Assembly: GCA_028716005.1 (NCBI GenBank)
Contig: JAQUQQ010000003.1
Location: forward strand, 1 to 46,508
Direction: 5' to 3'
Length of the DNA stretch: 46,508 nt
From: Candidatus Moraniibacteriota bacterium
GTDB lineage: Bacteria > Patescibacteriota > Minisyncoccia > Moranbacterales > UBA11712
Below the pieces are notes generated by a model. It searched no databases, was not told the origin of the DNA, and saw only the letters and a list, made by a program, of their open reading frames with translations. Within the stretch, counting starts at the first letter, position 1; each line of letters begins with the position of its first letter. The position numbers and the translations under genes were made by a program. Shown piece by piece: positions 37,721 through 45,955 of the stretch.

Positions 37721-39349
37721 ATGAAACCGAAATACATTTTTGTTGTGGGGGGAGTGATGAGCGGAGTCGGAAAAGGGATCGCCACCTCTTCGATTGGAAA
37801 CATTTTGCATTCGAAAGGTTTCCGGGTGACGGTCATGAAAATCGACCCGTATCTCAATGTTGACGCGGGGACAATGAACCCGACCGAACATGGAGAGGTT
37901 TTTGTTTTGGATGACGGACTCGAAACGGACCAGGATATGGGACACTATGAGCGATTCTTGAACCTCACGCTCTCGGGGGAAAACTATATGACCAACGGAA
38001 TGGTTTATAAAACGATCATTGACCGCGAGCGTTCAATGGGATACGGCGGCCGGTGTGTCGATGTCGTGCCGGATGTTCCGAAAGAAATCATCCGCCGCAT
38101 CCAAAAAGCGCAAAAAAAATCAAAAGCTGAAATCATGCTCATCGAAATCGGCGGAACTCTCGGAGAATATCAAGGGCTTTTGTTTCTCGAAGCGGGAAGA
38201 ATGCTTCGTCTTCAAAACCGCGGCGATGTTCTTTTTGTTCTTGTGAGTTATCTCCCTGTTCCGAATAAAATCGGAGAGATGAAAACAAAACCGACCCAAT
38301 ACGCCGTCCGGTCTTTGAACGCCGCCGGGATTCAGCCAGATTTGATCATCGCTCGTTCAGAAATCGCGCTCGACAAAAAACGCAAGGAAAAATTGGCTGA
38401 TCATTGCAACCTTCAGGAAGAAGACGTCATCAGCGCGCCGGACATTGAATCTGTCTACGAAGTGCCGGTCAATTTCGAAAAAGACGGGCTTAGCAAAACG
38501 ATTCTCAAAAAATTGGGGCTGCAAGCAAAGAAAAAAGATTTGGTGAAATGGCGGGGTATGATTCAAAATATCAAAAATTCCAAAAAACCCCTGCGAATCG
38601 GCATTGTCGGAAAATATTTTGGAACAGGCGATTTTGTTCTTTCTGATGCTTATATTTCTGTTATAGAAGCCATAAAACACGCCTGCTATTCTCATAAGCG
38701 AAAACCGAAAATTGACTGGCTCAATTCGGAAGAATACGAAAAAAATCCGTCTAAAGTCCGGGAACTCAAGCAATATGCCGGCATTATCGTCCCCGGCGGG
38801 TTTGGAGAGCGGGGAGTGGAAGGAAAAATAAAAGCCATTGAATTTTGCCGAAAAAATAAAATCCCTTATTTCGGGCTTTGCTATGGAATGCAGCTTCTTG
38901 TCATTGAATTTGCCAGAAATGTTTTGGGTCTCAAGGGAGCGAACACGACTGAAATAAACCGCAACACCAAGTTTCCCGTGATTGACATCATGCCCGAGCA
39001 GAAAAAAAATATAGCCGACAAAAATTATGGCGCGACGATGCGGCTGGGGGCTTATCCGGCGACGCTCAAGAAAAACACTATTGCCTTCGACGCTTATAAA
39101 AATCAAACTATTTCTGAACGCCACCGTCATCGATGGGAAGTCAATCCCGAGTATATCAACGAGTTTGAAGCCAAAGGCCTTGTTTTCTCCGGAACTTCTC
39201 CAGACGGACGCCTCATGGAAATCGCGGAGCTACCGAAAAAATCGCATCCTTTCTTTTTGGGAACCCAGTTTCATCCAGAATTCAAATCTTCGCCTCTGAA
39301 GCCTCATCCGTTATTTCTTGAATTTATAAGAGCAGCTATAAAAAAATAG
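37721..39349 (+). CDS. pyrG: CTP synthase
   Basis: 542 residues. It makes CTP from UTP with glutamine as ammonia donor. The synthase domain starts KYIFVVGGVMSGVGKGIATS, with KIDPYLNVDAGTMNP and EHGEVFVLDDG. The glutaminase domain has the nucleophile in GLCYGMQLL and the His-Glu end in GTQFHPEFKS. ATG 37721 is used because the protein normally begins just before KYIFV. A palindrome directly after the stop may end the transcript. Confidence 0.97.
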   Translation: MKPKYIFVVGGVMSGVGKGIATSSIGNILHSKGFRVTVMKIDPYLNVDAGTMNPTEHGEVFVLDDGLETDQDMGHYERFLNLTLSGENYMTNGMVYKTIIDRERSMGYGGRCVDVVPDVPKEIIRRIQKAQKKSKAEIMLIEIGGTLGEYQGLLFLEAGRMLRLQNRGDVLFVLVSYLPVPNKIGEMKTKPTQYAVRSLNAAGIQPDLIIARSEIALDKKRKEKLADHCNLQEEDVISAPDIESVYEVPVNFEKDGLSKTILKKLGLQAKKKDLVKWRGMIQNIKNSKKPLRIGIVGKYFGTGDFVLSDAYISVIEAIKHACYSHKRKPKIDWLNSEEYEKNPSKVRELKQYAGIIVPGGFGERGVEGKIKAIEFCRKNKIPYFGLCYGMQLLVIEFARNVLGLKGANTTEINRNTKFPVIDIMPEQKKNIADKNYGATMRLGAYPATLKKNTIAFDAYKNQTISERHRHRWEVNPEYINEFEAKGLVFSGTSPDGRLMEIAELPKKSHPFFLGTQFHPEFKSSPLKPHPLFLEFIRAAIKK

Positions 39350-39369
39350 CTCCAGGCCGAGGCCTGGAG
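39350..39369. repeat. Perfect palindrome directly after pyrG
   Basis: Arms CTCCAGGCC and GGCCTGGAG (9 bp) flank GA. It starts on the base after the pyrG stop codon. No T-run follows. Confidence 0.75.
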
Positions 39370-39397
39370 GCGGAAATGGTAGAGTTATTTTAGAATT

Positions 39398-39814
39398 TTA
39401 TATAAAGACTTTGACTTCATCTTCGCCATTTTTCGGTGAGAGGACTTGTGCTCTAAAATAGTAGTAGAGCTTTTCCAAGTCAACGTACTCAACCTGATGA
39501 TCAAAAAGGAGCTGGTCTGGATTTCCGTCAAATTCGTAAGCCCAAACCCAACACCCCATTCTTGGATCAAGGTTAGGCCCCATCTTCCATCTGGCCTTCA
39601 TTAGCTCCGTACCCAGAATTCCTTCCACCTCCTTACAATGGCATTTGCAGAAATTATATTGGTTTTTTTCCAATACTACTCGCCCTTTCCGCATTTTGAT
39701 AATTTCTGGATGCACAGCAAAAGTCAGCAGCATGCTTCCGTTTGTTGTATTAATTGGCCACATTTCGGAACAGCCTGGCCAGTCACATTTATAGAACTTA
39801 ACATCTACCTCCAT
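39398..39814 (-). CDS. Hypothetical Cys-rich protein, 138 residues
   Basis: No membrane segment. Cys residues in CDWPGC (about 10-15) and in FCKCHC (about 57-62) could hold a zinc ion. The rest has many Trp, Met and Tyr (GCWVWAYEFDGNPDQLLFDH, KLYYYFRAQVL). I do not recognise the family. The start has a good Shine-Dalgarno (GGGAGGG, eight bases before ATG), stronger than most in the window. It lies 49 bp downstream of the bL27 gene, on the same strand. Function unknown. Confidence 0.65.
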   Translation of the reverse strand: MEVDVKFYKCDWPGCSEMWPINTTNGSMLLTFAVHPEIIKMRKGRVVLEKNQYNFCKCHCKEVEGILGTELMKARWKMGPNLDPRMGCWVWAYEFDGNPDQLLFDHQVEYVDLEKLYYYFRAQVLSPKNGEDEVKVFI

Positions 39815-39863
39815 CTCTTAACCCTCCCGAGAGAAATATAGAAATTTTTTTCTAAAAAAGTTA

Positions 39864-40136
39864 TTACTCCACGTTCACAAACTGCGCTCTTTCAAGTTTT
39901 CCGGTAAATTTTCTAATCTTCTTTGCAGTAAATTTAACAACGCCGTCAGCCATCGCGAAAAGAGTGTCGTCGCTTCCGCGCTTCACGTTTTTTCCCGCCC
40001 GGAATTTTGTTCCGCGCTGGCGGATAATGATGTTTCCGATCTTCACTTTTTCTCCGCCGAATTTTTTGACGCCGAGGCGCTTCGAGATTGAATCGCGCCC
40101 CAATTGAGTCGAACCGCCGGCTTTTCTATGTGCCAT
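39864..40136 (-). CDS. rpmA: Ribosomal protein bL27
   Basis: 90 residues. [20 protein letters not shown] and [20 protein letters not shown] are diagnostic. The N-terminus starts MAHRKAGG, so no cleavable extension of the Firmicutes type is present; bL27's N-terminus reaches the peptidyl transferase centre. rplU (bL21), its usual neighbour, is not adjacent here. Confidence 0.97.
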   Translation of the reverse strand: MAHRKAGGSTQLGRDSISKRLGVKKFGGEKVKIGNIIIRQRGTKFRAGKNVKRGSDDTLFAMADGVVKFTAKKIRKFTGKLERAQFVNVE

Positions 40137-40213
40137 AAAATAAGTTTAAAGTTAAAAATGAGAAGTGAAGAGTTTTGGAATCCACTATAGAATGATAATA
40201 AAAAAACAAATTT

Positions 40214-40720
40214 ATGTCAACATTTGACTCATTCGAGGTCGAAGTTGAAAGTGAAGAAAAAGGCTTATACAAGCTTAATTTAGGAAAGAAAGATACTTCA
40301 CACAAACAGAAACTTTTGTCAGGCTGGAATAAATACGGCGATAAAATCATTCTAGTGATTGGAATTATATTGATTGCCGCCGTTTCCTTTGAAGGCGGAT
40401 TTTTGAAAGGTCAGAAAAATCAAAAAGGGCTGGTGATGGTGAATCAGGCCGCCTGCGCGCCCTGTCCAAAAGATGAAAAAAACAACAACGCTTCGAGCGC
40501 CAATAATCCCGCGCTTAACGCTCTTCAAAACCAATCTGAAAATCAGCCCAACACCGAAAATCAAAAATGCGACTTTGCCGCCAGCAAAAATTCAAACAAA
40601 TATCATCTTGCATCCTGCCAATGGGCGCAAAAAATAAAACCAGAAAACAAAATCTGTTTTTCTTCGAAAGAAGAAGCTGAAAGCAGGGGCTATCAAGGCG
40701 CGAAGTGCTGCATAAAGTGA
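40214..40720 (+). CDS. Membrane-anchored protein with an Ada-like metal-binding C-terminus
   Basis: 168 residues. A charged cytoplasmic start of about 45 residues is followed by one membrane segment (about 46-66), a low-complexity Asn/Gln-rich linker with CAPC, and a C-terminal domain of about 50 residues: ASKNSNKYHLASCQWAQKI, ICFSSKEEAESRGYQGAKCC. The spacing of Cys and His resembles the small Ada-type metal-binding domain found alone in many membrane proteins. It may bind zinc outside the cell. The function is unknown. Confidence 0.7.
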   Translation: MSTFDSFEVEVESEEKGLYKLNLGKKDTSHKQKLLSGWNKYGDKIILVIGIILIAAVSFEGGFLKGQKNQKGLVMVNQAACAPCPKDEKNNNASSANNPALNALQNQSENQPNTENQKCDFAASKNSNKYHLASCQWAQKIKPENKICFSSKEEAESRGYQGAKCCIK

Positions 40721-40727
40721 CTTTTTT

Positions 40728-41216
40728 CTATACTTTCATTTTATCCTTTGTCAGAATATGCTCTTTTTCATTGATTTTCCTTCTTCGGATAAGCAAATAC
40801 AAAAGCCCGAAATACAAAGCGGCCGCGATTGCTCCAGCCACCACGGCGTATCCGACTATGACGGGCAAAGCCACGTCGCGCAAAATGTTCCAGCTGAAAA
40901 AATACTGCCACCCCAGACTGAAAACTTCATGGGAATCATTTGAAAGCCTCTGCGGATCAATGTGAAAAATAAACCCCCCGACAGTCGCGGCGACAGGCAG
41001 CACCAGAACTGTTGTCCACATATTCACCGCGAGGACTCCGGCCAGCGCAGCGAGACGGTTGAGTCTGAAAATATACGCGAAAAAAAGCGTGACGAGAACC
41101 CCTTCACCTGGCGTAATTCCCATGAAAACCCCAAGCGCCGCTCCTCCGGCCACCTTGTGCGGGGTGTCGTCAATGAGGAAAAATTGCTTTATGTAATCTC
41201 TGATTCTTTTCTTCAT
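40728..41216 (-). CDS. DUF2062-family membrane protein
   Basis: 162 residues with about three to four hydrophobic segments. The family signature HKVAGGAALGVFMGITPGEG is present near the start, then FRLNRLAALAGVLAVNMWTT. DUF2062 proteins are of unknown function and often lie near envelope genes. The gene is convergent with the Ada-like gene (7 bp between stops). Confidence 0.88.
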   Translation of the reverse strand: MKKRIRDYIKQFFLIDDTPHKVAGGAALGVFMGITPGEGVLVTLFFAYIFRLNRLAALAGVLAVNMWTTVLVLPVAATVGGFIFHIDPQRLSNDSHEVFSLGWQYFFSWNILRDVALPVIVGYAVVAGAIAAALYFGLLYLLIRRRKINEKEHILTKDKMKV

Positions 41217-41275
41217 TACTGCTGGTTCACAATTTATGCAAAGGCAAAAGTTGAGGTTTTGAGGATATCGCGTCA

Positions 41276-41296
41276 GCCGGCAGTTCCACTGCCGGC
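41276..41296. repeat. Perfect palindrome between DUF2062 and nuclease genes
   Basis: Arms GCCGGCAGT and ACTGCCGGC (9 bp) flank TCC. It lies between two minus-strand genes; no T-run follows on that strand. Confidence 0.7.
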
Positions 41297-41338
41297 CAGC
41301 CTACTCGAAAAATCCCATTCTTTGCCGAACAAAAAAAT

Positions 41339-42496
41339 TTAGCCCTTTTTGACCACAAAACTTTTCGACTCTTTTTCCACTGTTTTTGCTTTTTCCGCAA
41401 CTCTGCGCGCGTCGAGCGGCAAAACACCAAGAATATTTTTTAGCGCGACGCCGTCAACTTTGAGAACATCCTCCCACTTATCGAGCGGCTCCAAAACCGC
41501 ACGGAGCTTTTCTTTGTCGTATTTATAAGTCTTTCGAAGCGTTCGAAGGATCCTCCCCGCGTCCGAAAAAACTTGGTCCACTTTTTCCTGGTCCATGTAT
41601 CCGGAAAGTATTTCCTGAAGCTCGCCGATGCGGTCCGATTTGGATTTCACTTCATCTTTGAGTAAAATATATTCTTCGATGATTTTCGCCGTGTCGATAT
41701 CCTTTTGCCCCTTTTCCTTGAATTTATGGCTCCACATCGGGCAGATGTTTTGGTATCCGCACCAGTCGCAAAGGCCCGAAATTGTCGGTTCGAACTTTGA
41801 CCGGCCTATCTGGCCAATGAGGTCAAGCATCAATTCCTCGCTTTGCTTCACCTGCTCGAGCGACCGACGCGAAGTGAGTTTCACGCCATGCTTCAGGTAG
41901 TATAGACTCACTTTTATTTTATCCAGATTATCAACTTCTTTCGGATAGCGCTTCAAAAATCCGGCAAGATATATCGAAAGCTGGAGATCATTGTCCACTT
42001 TTTCCTGGCTCGGCAATTTGCGGGTGGTTTTATAATCAATGATTTCATATCCGTCCTCGGTTTTGTCAATCCGATCGATTATTCCGGAAACTATGTGTTT
42101 ATCATTGCTTGCCCCGTGATCCGGTTTACCGGATTTTTCGGGGTCTTTTCCAATCTCAACCTGAAAACGGGATTCAAGATCAATGATGTTTATTTTTGCC
42201 GGGTCGTTTTTTTTATAATAATCCTGAAGCATGGAAACTCCCTGCGCGAACGCCGAGCGTTCTTCCGTTTCGTCTGAAAAAACCTCGGCGTTCCAATTTT
42301 TTGAATAAAAATCGAGCGCCTGTTCCAGGGTGGGGGAGAGAATGCCCGGAGTGTGAACGACTTTCAAAGTGCTGTGAATAAGAGTCCCGAAAAACTGCTC
42401 CTTGGATTTGGGAGTTTTGATCTTGTCGATTATCTGATATTTGTATTTTCGGGGACACGTCAGAAACGTATCGAGAGCGGAGTAAGAGGTATTCAT
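41339..42496 (-). CDS. RecB/AddB-like PD-(D/E)XK nuclease with probable Fe-S cluster
   Basis: 385 residues from MNTSYSALDT. The nuclease motifs are intact: GTLIHSTL (His41), GIIDRIDKTEDGYEIIDYKT with the catalytic Asp and Lys, and QLSIYL. Cys14 (LTCPRKY) together with three Cys in CDWCGYQNIC can form the 4Fe-4S site seen in AddB and Cas4 proteins. About 120 further residues follow. It stands alone, without a RecB helicase gene or cas genes nearby, so a general DNA repair or end-processing role is likelier than CRISPR. The promoter region shares a 7-bp repeat with the divergent iscS gene. Confidence 0.9.
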   Translation of the reverse strand: MNTSYSALDTFLTCPRKYKYQIIDKIKTPKSKEQFFGTLIHSTLKVVHTPGILSPTLEQALDFYSKNWNAEVFSDETEERSAFAQGVSMLQDYYKKNDPAKINIIDLESRFQVEIGKDPEKSGKPDHGASNDKHIVSGIIDRIDKTEDGYEIIDYKTTRKLPSQEKVDNDLQLSIYLAGFLKRYPKEVDNLDKIKVSLYYLKHGVKLTSRRSLEQVKQSEELMLDLIGQIGRSKFEPTISGLCDWCGYQNICPMWSHKFKEKGQKDIDTAKIIEEYILLKDEVKSKSDRIGELQEILSGYMDQEKVDQVFSDAGRILRTLRKTYKYDKEKLRAVLEPLDKWEDVLKVDGVALKNILGVLPLDARRVAEKAKTVEKESKSFVVKKG

Positions 42497-42553
42497 ATTT
42501 TTCGCAAAACGTATAACGCGCAAAGCAAAACTTGAAATATTTTTCGGGATTAC

Positions 42554-42574
42554 ATGTTATATGTTACATGTTAC
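42554..42574. repeat. 7-bp tandem repeat (3 units) upstream of iscS
   Basis: ATGTTAT, ATGTTAC and ATGTTAC, bordered by CGGGAT (42545-42550) and ATCCCG (42575-42580), which are inverted copies of each other and could close a hairpin. Confidence 0.7.
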
Positions 42575-42620
42575 ATCCCGACCTTGCAAGAAATCTCTTT
42601 CAAGATTAGTATTTATACAT

Positions 42621-43826
42621 ATGGCTTCAAAACACGTTTATCTTGATTATGCTTCAACCACCCCGCTTGATCCGCGGGTTTTTGCAGTGATGAAGCATTT
42701 TTTTTCGCAAAAATTCGGGAATCCGATGTCCCTTCATTCCTTCGGGAAAGAGGCGAGAGAGGCGGTCGAAAAATCACGAAAACTGGCGGCTGATTTTTTT
42801 GGATGCGAACCAGGTGAGATTGTTTTCACGTCAGGAGCGACAGAAAGCAATAATCTGGCCGTCAAAGGAACTGCCATCGCTTTTGCTTCTCATTCGAACA
42901 AAAAATCAAAACCTCATTTGATTACTACGCAATTTGAGCATTCCTGCGTTCTCGAGGCTTCAAAAAAGCTTGAAGAGCAGGGGATGGCTGATGTTTCCTA
43001 TGTCTCGGTCGGAAAAGACGGGCTTGTCACGATAGACGCCATAAAAAAAGAAATTCGAGACAACACAATTCTTGTTTCAGTGATGTATGTGAACAATGAA
43101 ATCGGAACGATCCAGCCCATAAAAGAAATTGGGAAGCTTATAAAAAAAATTAACGCGGAAAGAGAAATGAAAAGCCTTCCAAAAATCATTTTTCACACCG
43201 ATGCTGTGCAAGCCGTGAACTATCTCGATTGCCACGTGGATAACCTTGGCGTTGATCTTCTCACGGCTTCAGGCCACAAGATATACGGCCCGAAGGGAGT
43301 CGGGATCCTCTTTGTCCGCAAAAATACGCCCATTCGGCGCATTCAGGATGGCGGCGGGCACGAAATGGGCCTCCGGGCGGGAACCTTGAATGTTCCTGGA
43401 ATCGTGGGCTTTGGAGCGGCTCTTGAGCTCGTTGAAAATGAAAGAAAGAGAAATTACAAAATAGTTGAAAAAATGCAGGGCTATTTGATCTCAAGACTCT
43501 TGAAAGAAATAAAAGGAGTGAAACTCAACGGATCGAAAATAAAAAGAATTCCGAACAACATCAACCTTACCGTAAAAGACGTCGAAGGAGAGGGCATGCT
43601 TTTAGGACTCGACATGAAAGGCATCGCTGTTTCAACCGGGAGTGCTTGCTCTGCCGGAGACCTTCGCCCATCGCACGTTCTCACGGCCATTGGGATTGGT
43701 GAGGAGGAAAGCCACGGGAGCCTTCGGGTGACGCTGGGAAAATACACGACCAAACAAGAGGCTGATTATTTTTTAAACTCGTTCAAAGAAGTTGTCGCAA
43801 GGCTCCGCAAAATAGCGGGGAAATAA
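42621..43826 (+). CDS. iscS: Cysteine desulfurase IscS/NifS
   Basis: 401 residues. A PLP enzyme that takes sulfur from cysteine for Fe-S clusters and tRNA thiolation. The PLP Lys is in SGHKIYGPKGVG, the catalytic Cys in STGSACSAG, and the start YLDYASTTPLDPRV is typical. ATG 42621 follows a spacer with a 7-bp repeat; an upstream ATG would add residues read from the repeat and is rejected. iscU lies 94 bp downstream. Confidence 0.96.
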   Translation: MASKHVYLDYASTTPLDPRVFAVMKHFFSQKFGNPMSLHSFGKEAREAVEKSRKLAADFFGCEPGEIVFTSGATESNNLAVKGTAIAFASHSNKKSKPHLITTQFEHSCVLEASKKLEEQGMADVSYVSVGKDGLVTIDAIKKEIRDNTILVSVMYVNNEIGTIQPIKEIGKLIKKINAEREMKSLPKIIFHTDAVQAVNYLDCHVDNLGVDLLTASGHKIYGPKGVGILFVRKNTPIRRIQDGGGHEMGLRAGTLNVPGIVGFGAALELVENERKRNYKIVEKMQGYLISRLLKEIKGVKLNGSKIKRIPNNINLTVKDVEGEGMLLGLDMKGIAVSTGSACSAGDLRPSHVLTAIGIGEEESHGSLRVTLGKYTTKQEADYFLNSFKEVVARLRKIAGK

Positions 43827-43828
43827 AT

Positions 43829-43920
43829 TTGGTATCTGGTATTCAGTGTTTCGTTTTCTTTCGGGATTCGCTTCGGAATGATATGCCAAATAACAAATAC
43901 TAACTACTAACTGCTAAAAT
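43829..43920. repeat. Two 7-bp tandem repeats in inverted orientation between iscS and iscU
   Basis: Left block (43829-43849): TTGGTAT, CTGGTAT, TCAGTGT. Right block (43886-43920): CCAAATA, ACAAATA, CTAACTA, CTAACTG, CTAAAAT, ending on the base before the iscU ATG. The left block is the reverse complement type of the right. Confidence 0.75.
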
Positions 43921-44349
43921 ATGTATTCCAATCTCGTTCTCAAACATTTCACAAATCCAAAAAATCAGGGCCGGCTCAAAAATCCGGACGGTGTTGGCAT
44001 GGTCGGAAATCCGGCTTGCGGAGATATCATGACGGTTTATATAAAAGTGAAGCATTCAAAAGAAAAAGATGTCATCTCTGACATCAAGTTTGAGACCCTG
44101 GGATGCGCTGCCGCGATCGCAACGTCGTCTATGGTGACTCAGATGGCCAAGGGCAAGAATTTGCATGACGCGGAAAGAATCTCACGCGGCGATATCGCTG
44201 ACAGCCTTGAGGGCCTTCCACCGGCCAAAATGCATTGCTCAAACCTGGCCGCGGACGCGTTGAAACGAGCCATCGAGGATTTTAGATCCAAGAGCTCGAA
44301 GAAAACCAGGAGACCGGCCGGGACAAAGAAAAGGACCCGCCGCCGCTAA
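43921..44349 (+). CDS. iscU: Fe-S cluster scaffold IscU/NifU-like protein
   Basis: 142 residues. The three cluster-binding Cys are in GNPACGD, TLGCAAAIA and KMHCSNLA. It receives sulfur from IscS and iron to assemble clusters. After the domain come about 25 basic residues (SKKTRRPAGTKKRTRRR), an extra tail not found in typical IscU. Clients in this window may be the radical SAM enzyme and the Fe-S nuclease. The gene starts directly after a 7-bp repeat with no Shine-Dalgarno. A strong terminator follows. Confidence 0.95.
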   Translation: MYSNLVLKHFTNPKNQGRLKNPDGVGMVGNPACGDIMTVYIKVKHSKEKDVISDIKFETLGCAAAIATSSMVTQMAKGKNLHDAERISRGDIADSLEGLPPAKMHCSNLAADALKRAIEDFRSKSSKKTRRPAGTKKRTRRR

Positions 44350-44402
44350 AGCTTTTTCGGGCAAGAAAAATAATTTTTATATATACTGGTTCTATACAAG
44401 AC

Positions 44403-44430
44403 AACCCCCGCGGGATAGAGCGGGGGTTTT
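44403..44430 (+). terminator. Strong intrinsic terminator after iscU
   Basis: Stem AACCCCCGC/GCGGGGGTT, eight-base loop, then TT. The stem is nine base pairs and very GC-rich. Confidence 0.85.
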
Positions 44431-44514
44431 GTTATATAAGAATATGCTGTTTTTCTAATCTATTTGTTTTTTCAATAAAACAATGGGGAAGTATGGGCTG
44501 GGGTTGATATATGA

Positions 44515-44540
44515 TGTCGCACAATGTCCGTTATGCGACA
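44515..44540. promoter_or_regulatory. Inverted repeat in the iscU - C39 peptidase gap
   Basis: Arms TGTCGCA and TGCGACA with 12 bases between, in AT-rich surroundings. It lies past the ends of two convergent genes, so its role is unclear. The rest of the gap 44431-44594 holds no gene that I can see. Confidence 0.4.
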
Positions 44541-44594
44541 TATATAATATATTCTATTGTTTGTCCTGCAAGGAAAAAGATTTTTGAGTTTTCG

Positions 44595-45950
44595 CTAATG
44601 ATATATTATCATCTGGTCAACCGTCACCCCGCTGCCATACAACGCGCCTACATAAGCTTTCGTCGAACTGAGGAATATATTCGAACCCCAATAAGGGTCG
44701 TGGACGACATACTCTCCGTTTTTATCTTTGTCATGAATCACCACATAGTGCCCCGCTCCCCTTTTGGTGGCTTTCACAAAAACGATGACGGGATTTTTGT
44801 TTTTGAGTTCCTGGTCGACAACATCCCAATCGATATTCCCATGCCCATTCGACGAAACTAGATTCACGCCTTTCCAGGATTGCGGCCAGACAATAAGATC
44901 GTGATAAAAAATCGGCTGTTGGGCGAGTGTGCCCGGATCAATATCAATTCCGTGGTAGCGGAAAACCATCGCTACCGCTGTCACTGCGCATCCGTAGCTC
45001 TTCATGAGAGTGTTCGAGAAACCAATATGCTGATCGCCCCAACGCGAATCGCGCTGCGAAAAATACCAGCTCGTTGAGGCCAGCCCGGACTTTGGTTTTT
45101 CGAGTGTCGCTTCGATAGCCGCCAACTCCGAACTTTTTTCCGCCGAGAGCTCCGAAATATCCCCGAGAAGTTCCTGCTTTTGCTGTTCGACTCTTGCAAG
45201 AAGATCTTGATACTTTTGTTCCTCTCCCTGTGTTTGGCCCAAGAGGTCTTCCTTCGAAGTTTGCTCGCCGTCCAGGCTGCGCTTTTTTTCCATTATCTTG
45301 CCTTGCCTTTCCTTTTGATCGTCATTCTTTTTTTGAAGTTCTTTTCTGTCTTTATCCAAGTCATCCCTCGCGTTGGTTACGGCTGTCAGAACTTCGTCGA
45401 CTTTCACGCTCGTCTGGCCCGCGTAGTCCGACTGGCTCAAAAAATCAGAAAGGTTCGTGTTCCGCAAAAAAAACTCGACCAAAGAATCCTGGTTTGTTTC
45501 ATAATACGACTGGATAACCCCAGCCAATATTTTCTTTTTATTTTCAATATCTATTTCTTTTTCTTCGATTTGAAGCGAAAGATTGCTAATCTCGCCCCCA
45601 GTTTTGTCGATATCCTGCTGGAGCTTGGCTATATCGTTCGTGAGGCTTGCTATTTGGCCCTCCATGAGATCAATTTGGTTTTGAAGGGTCTGGGCCTTAT
45701 TCTGCTTCATTTCAATCATCTGGCGATAGCTTTCAGCCTTCTTTTGGAGATCCTCGATCTGCTGCTGCTTTTCCTGGATCTGCTGCTGGTTGGTATTGTC
45801 CGTGCTGCTTGGTATCGTGCTTTGGGCAAATACATTCTTGAAACAATAATTTGCCAATATCAATATTAAAACAATATAAAAAACATTTGTCGCGGAGCGA
45901 CTCAATAATTTTGAATTTTGAATTTTGAATTTTGAATTTTTTGTTTTCAA
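44595..45950 (-). CDS. Secreted coiled-coil protein with C39-type cysteine peptidase domain (PcsB-like layout)
   Basis: 451 residues. A signal or membrane segment (about 22-42), a long coiled coil (about 53-290) and a C-terminal papain-like domain of the C39_2 type. The catalytic triad is visible: Cys321 (SYGCAVTAVAM), His401 (GAGHYVVIH) and Asp418 (VHDPYWG). The coiled coil plus a cysteine domain is the layout of wall hydrolases controlled by FtsEX, both of which are coded in this window, so a division role is plausible though unproven. The first 16 residues after Met (KTKNSKFKIQNSKLL) are largely encoded by a 7-bp tandem repeat. Confidence 0.85.
   Translation of the reverse strand: MKTKNSKFKIQNSKLLSRSATNVFYIVLILILANYCFKNVFAQSTIPSSTDNTNQQQIQEKQQQIEDLQKKAESYRQMIEMKQNKAQTLQNQIDLMEGQIASLTNDIAKLQQDIDKTGGEISNLSLQIEEKEIDIENKKKILAGVIQSYYETNQDSLVEFFLRNTNLSDFLSQSDYAGQTSVKVDEVLTAVTNARDDLDKDRKELQKKNDDQKERQGKIMEKKRSLDGEQTSKEDLLGQTQGEEQKYQDLLARVEQQKQELLGDISELSAEKSSELAAIEATLEKPKSGLASTSWYFSQRDSRWGDQHIGFSNTLMKSYGCAVTAVAMVFRYHGIDIDPGTLAQQPIFYHDLIVWPQSWKGVNLVSSNGHGNIDWDVVDQELKNKNPVIVFVKATKRGAGHYVVIHDKDKNGEYVVHDPYWGSNIFLSSTKAYVGALYGSGVTVDQMIIYH
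45907..45941. repeat. 7-bp tandem repeat (5 units) at the N-terminus of the C39 peptidase gene
   Basis: AATTTTG four times, then AATTTTT. On the coding strand it specifies the basic residues in front of the signal segment. Confidence 0.85.
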
Positions 45951-45955
45951 TACTT

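Noticed and set aside
546-45941. Short tandem repeats as a CRISPR array
   Set aside because: The units are 7 bp without spacers, and no cas genes are near. The Cas4-like nuclease is a stand-alone RecB/AddB-type protein.
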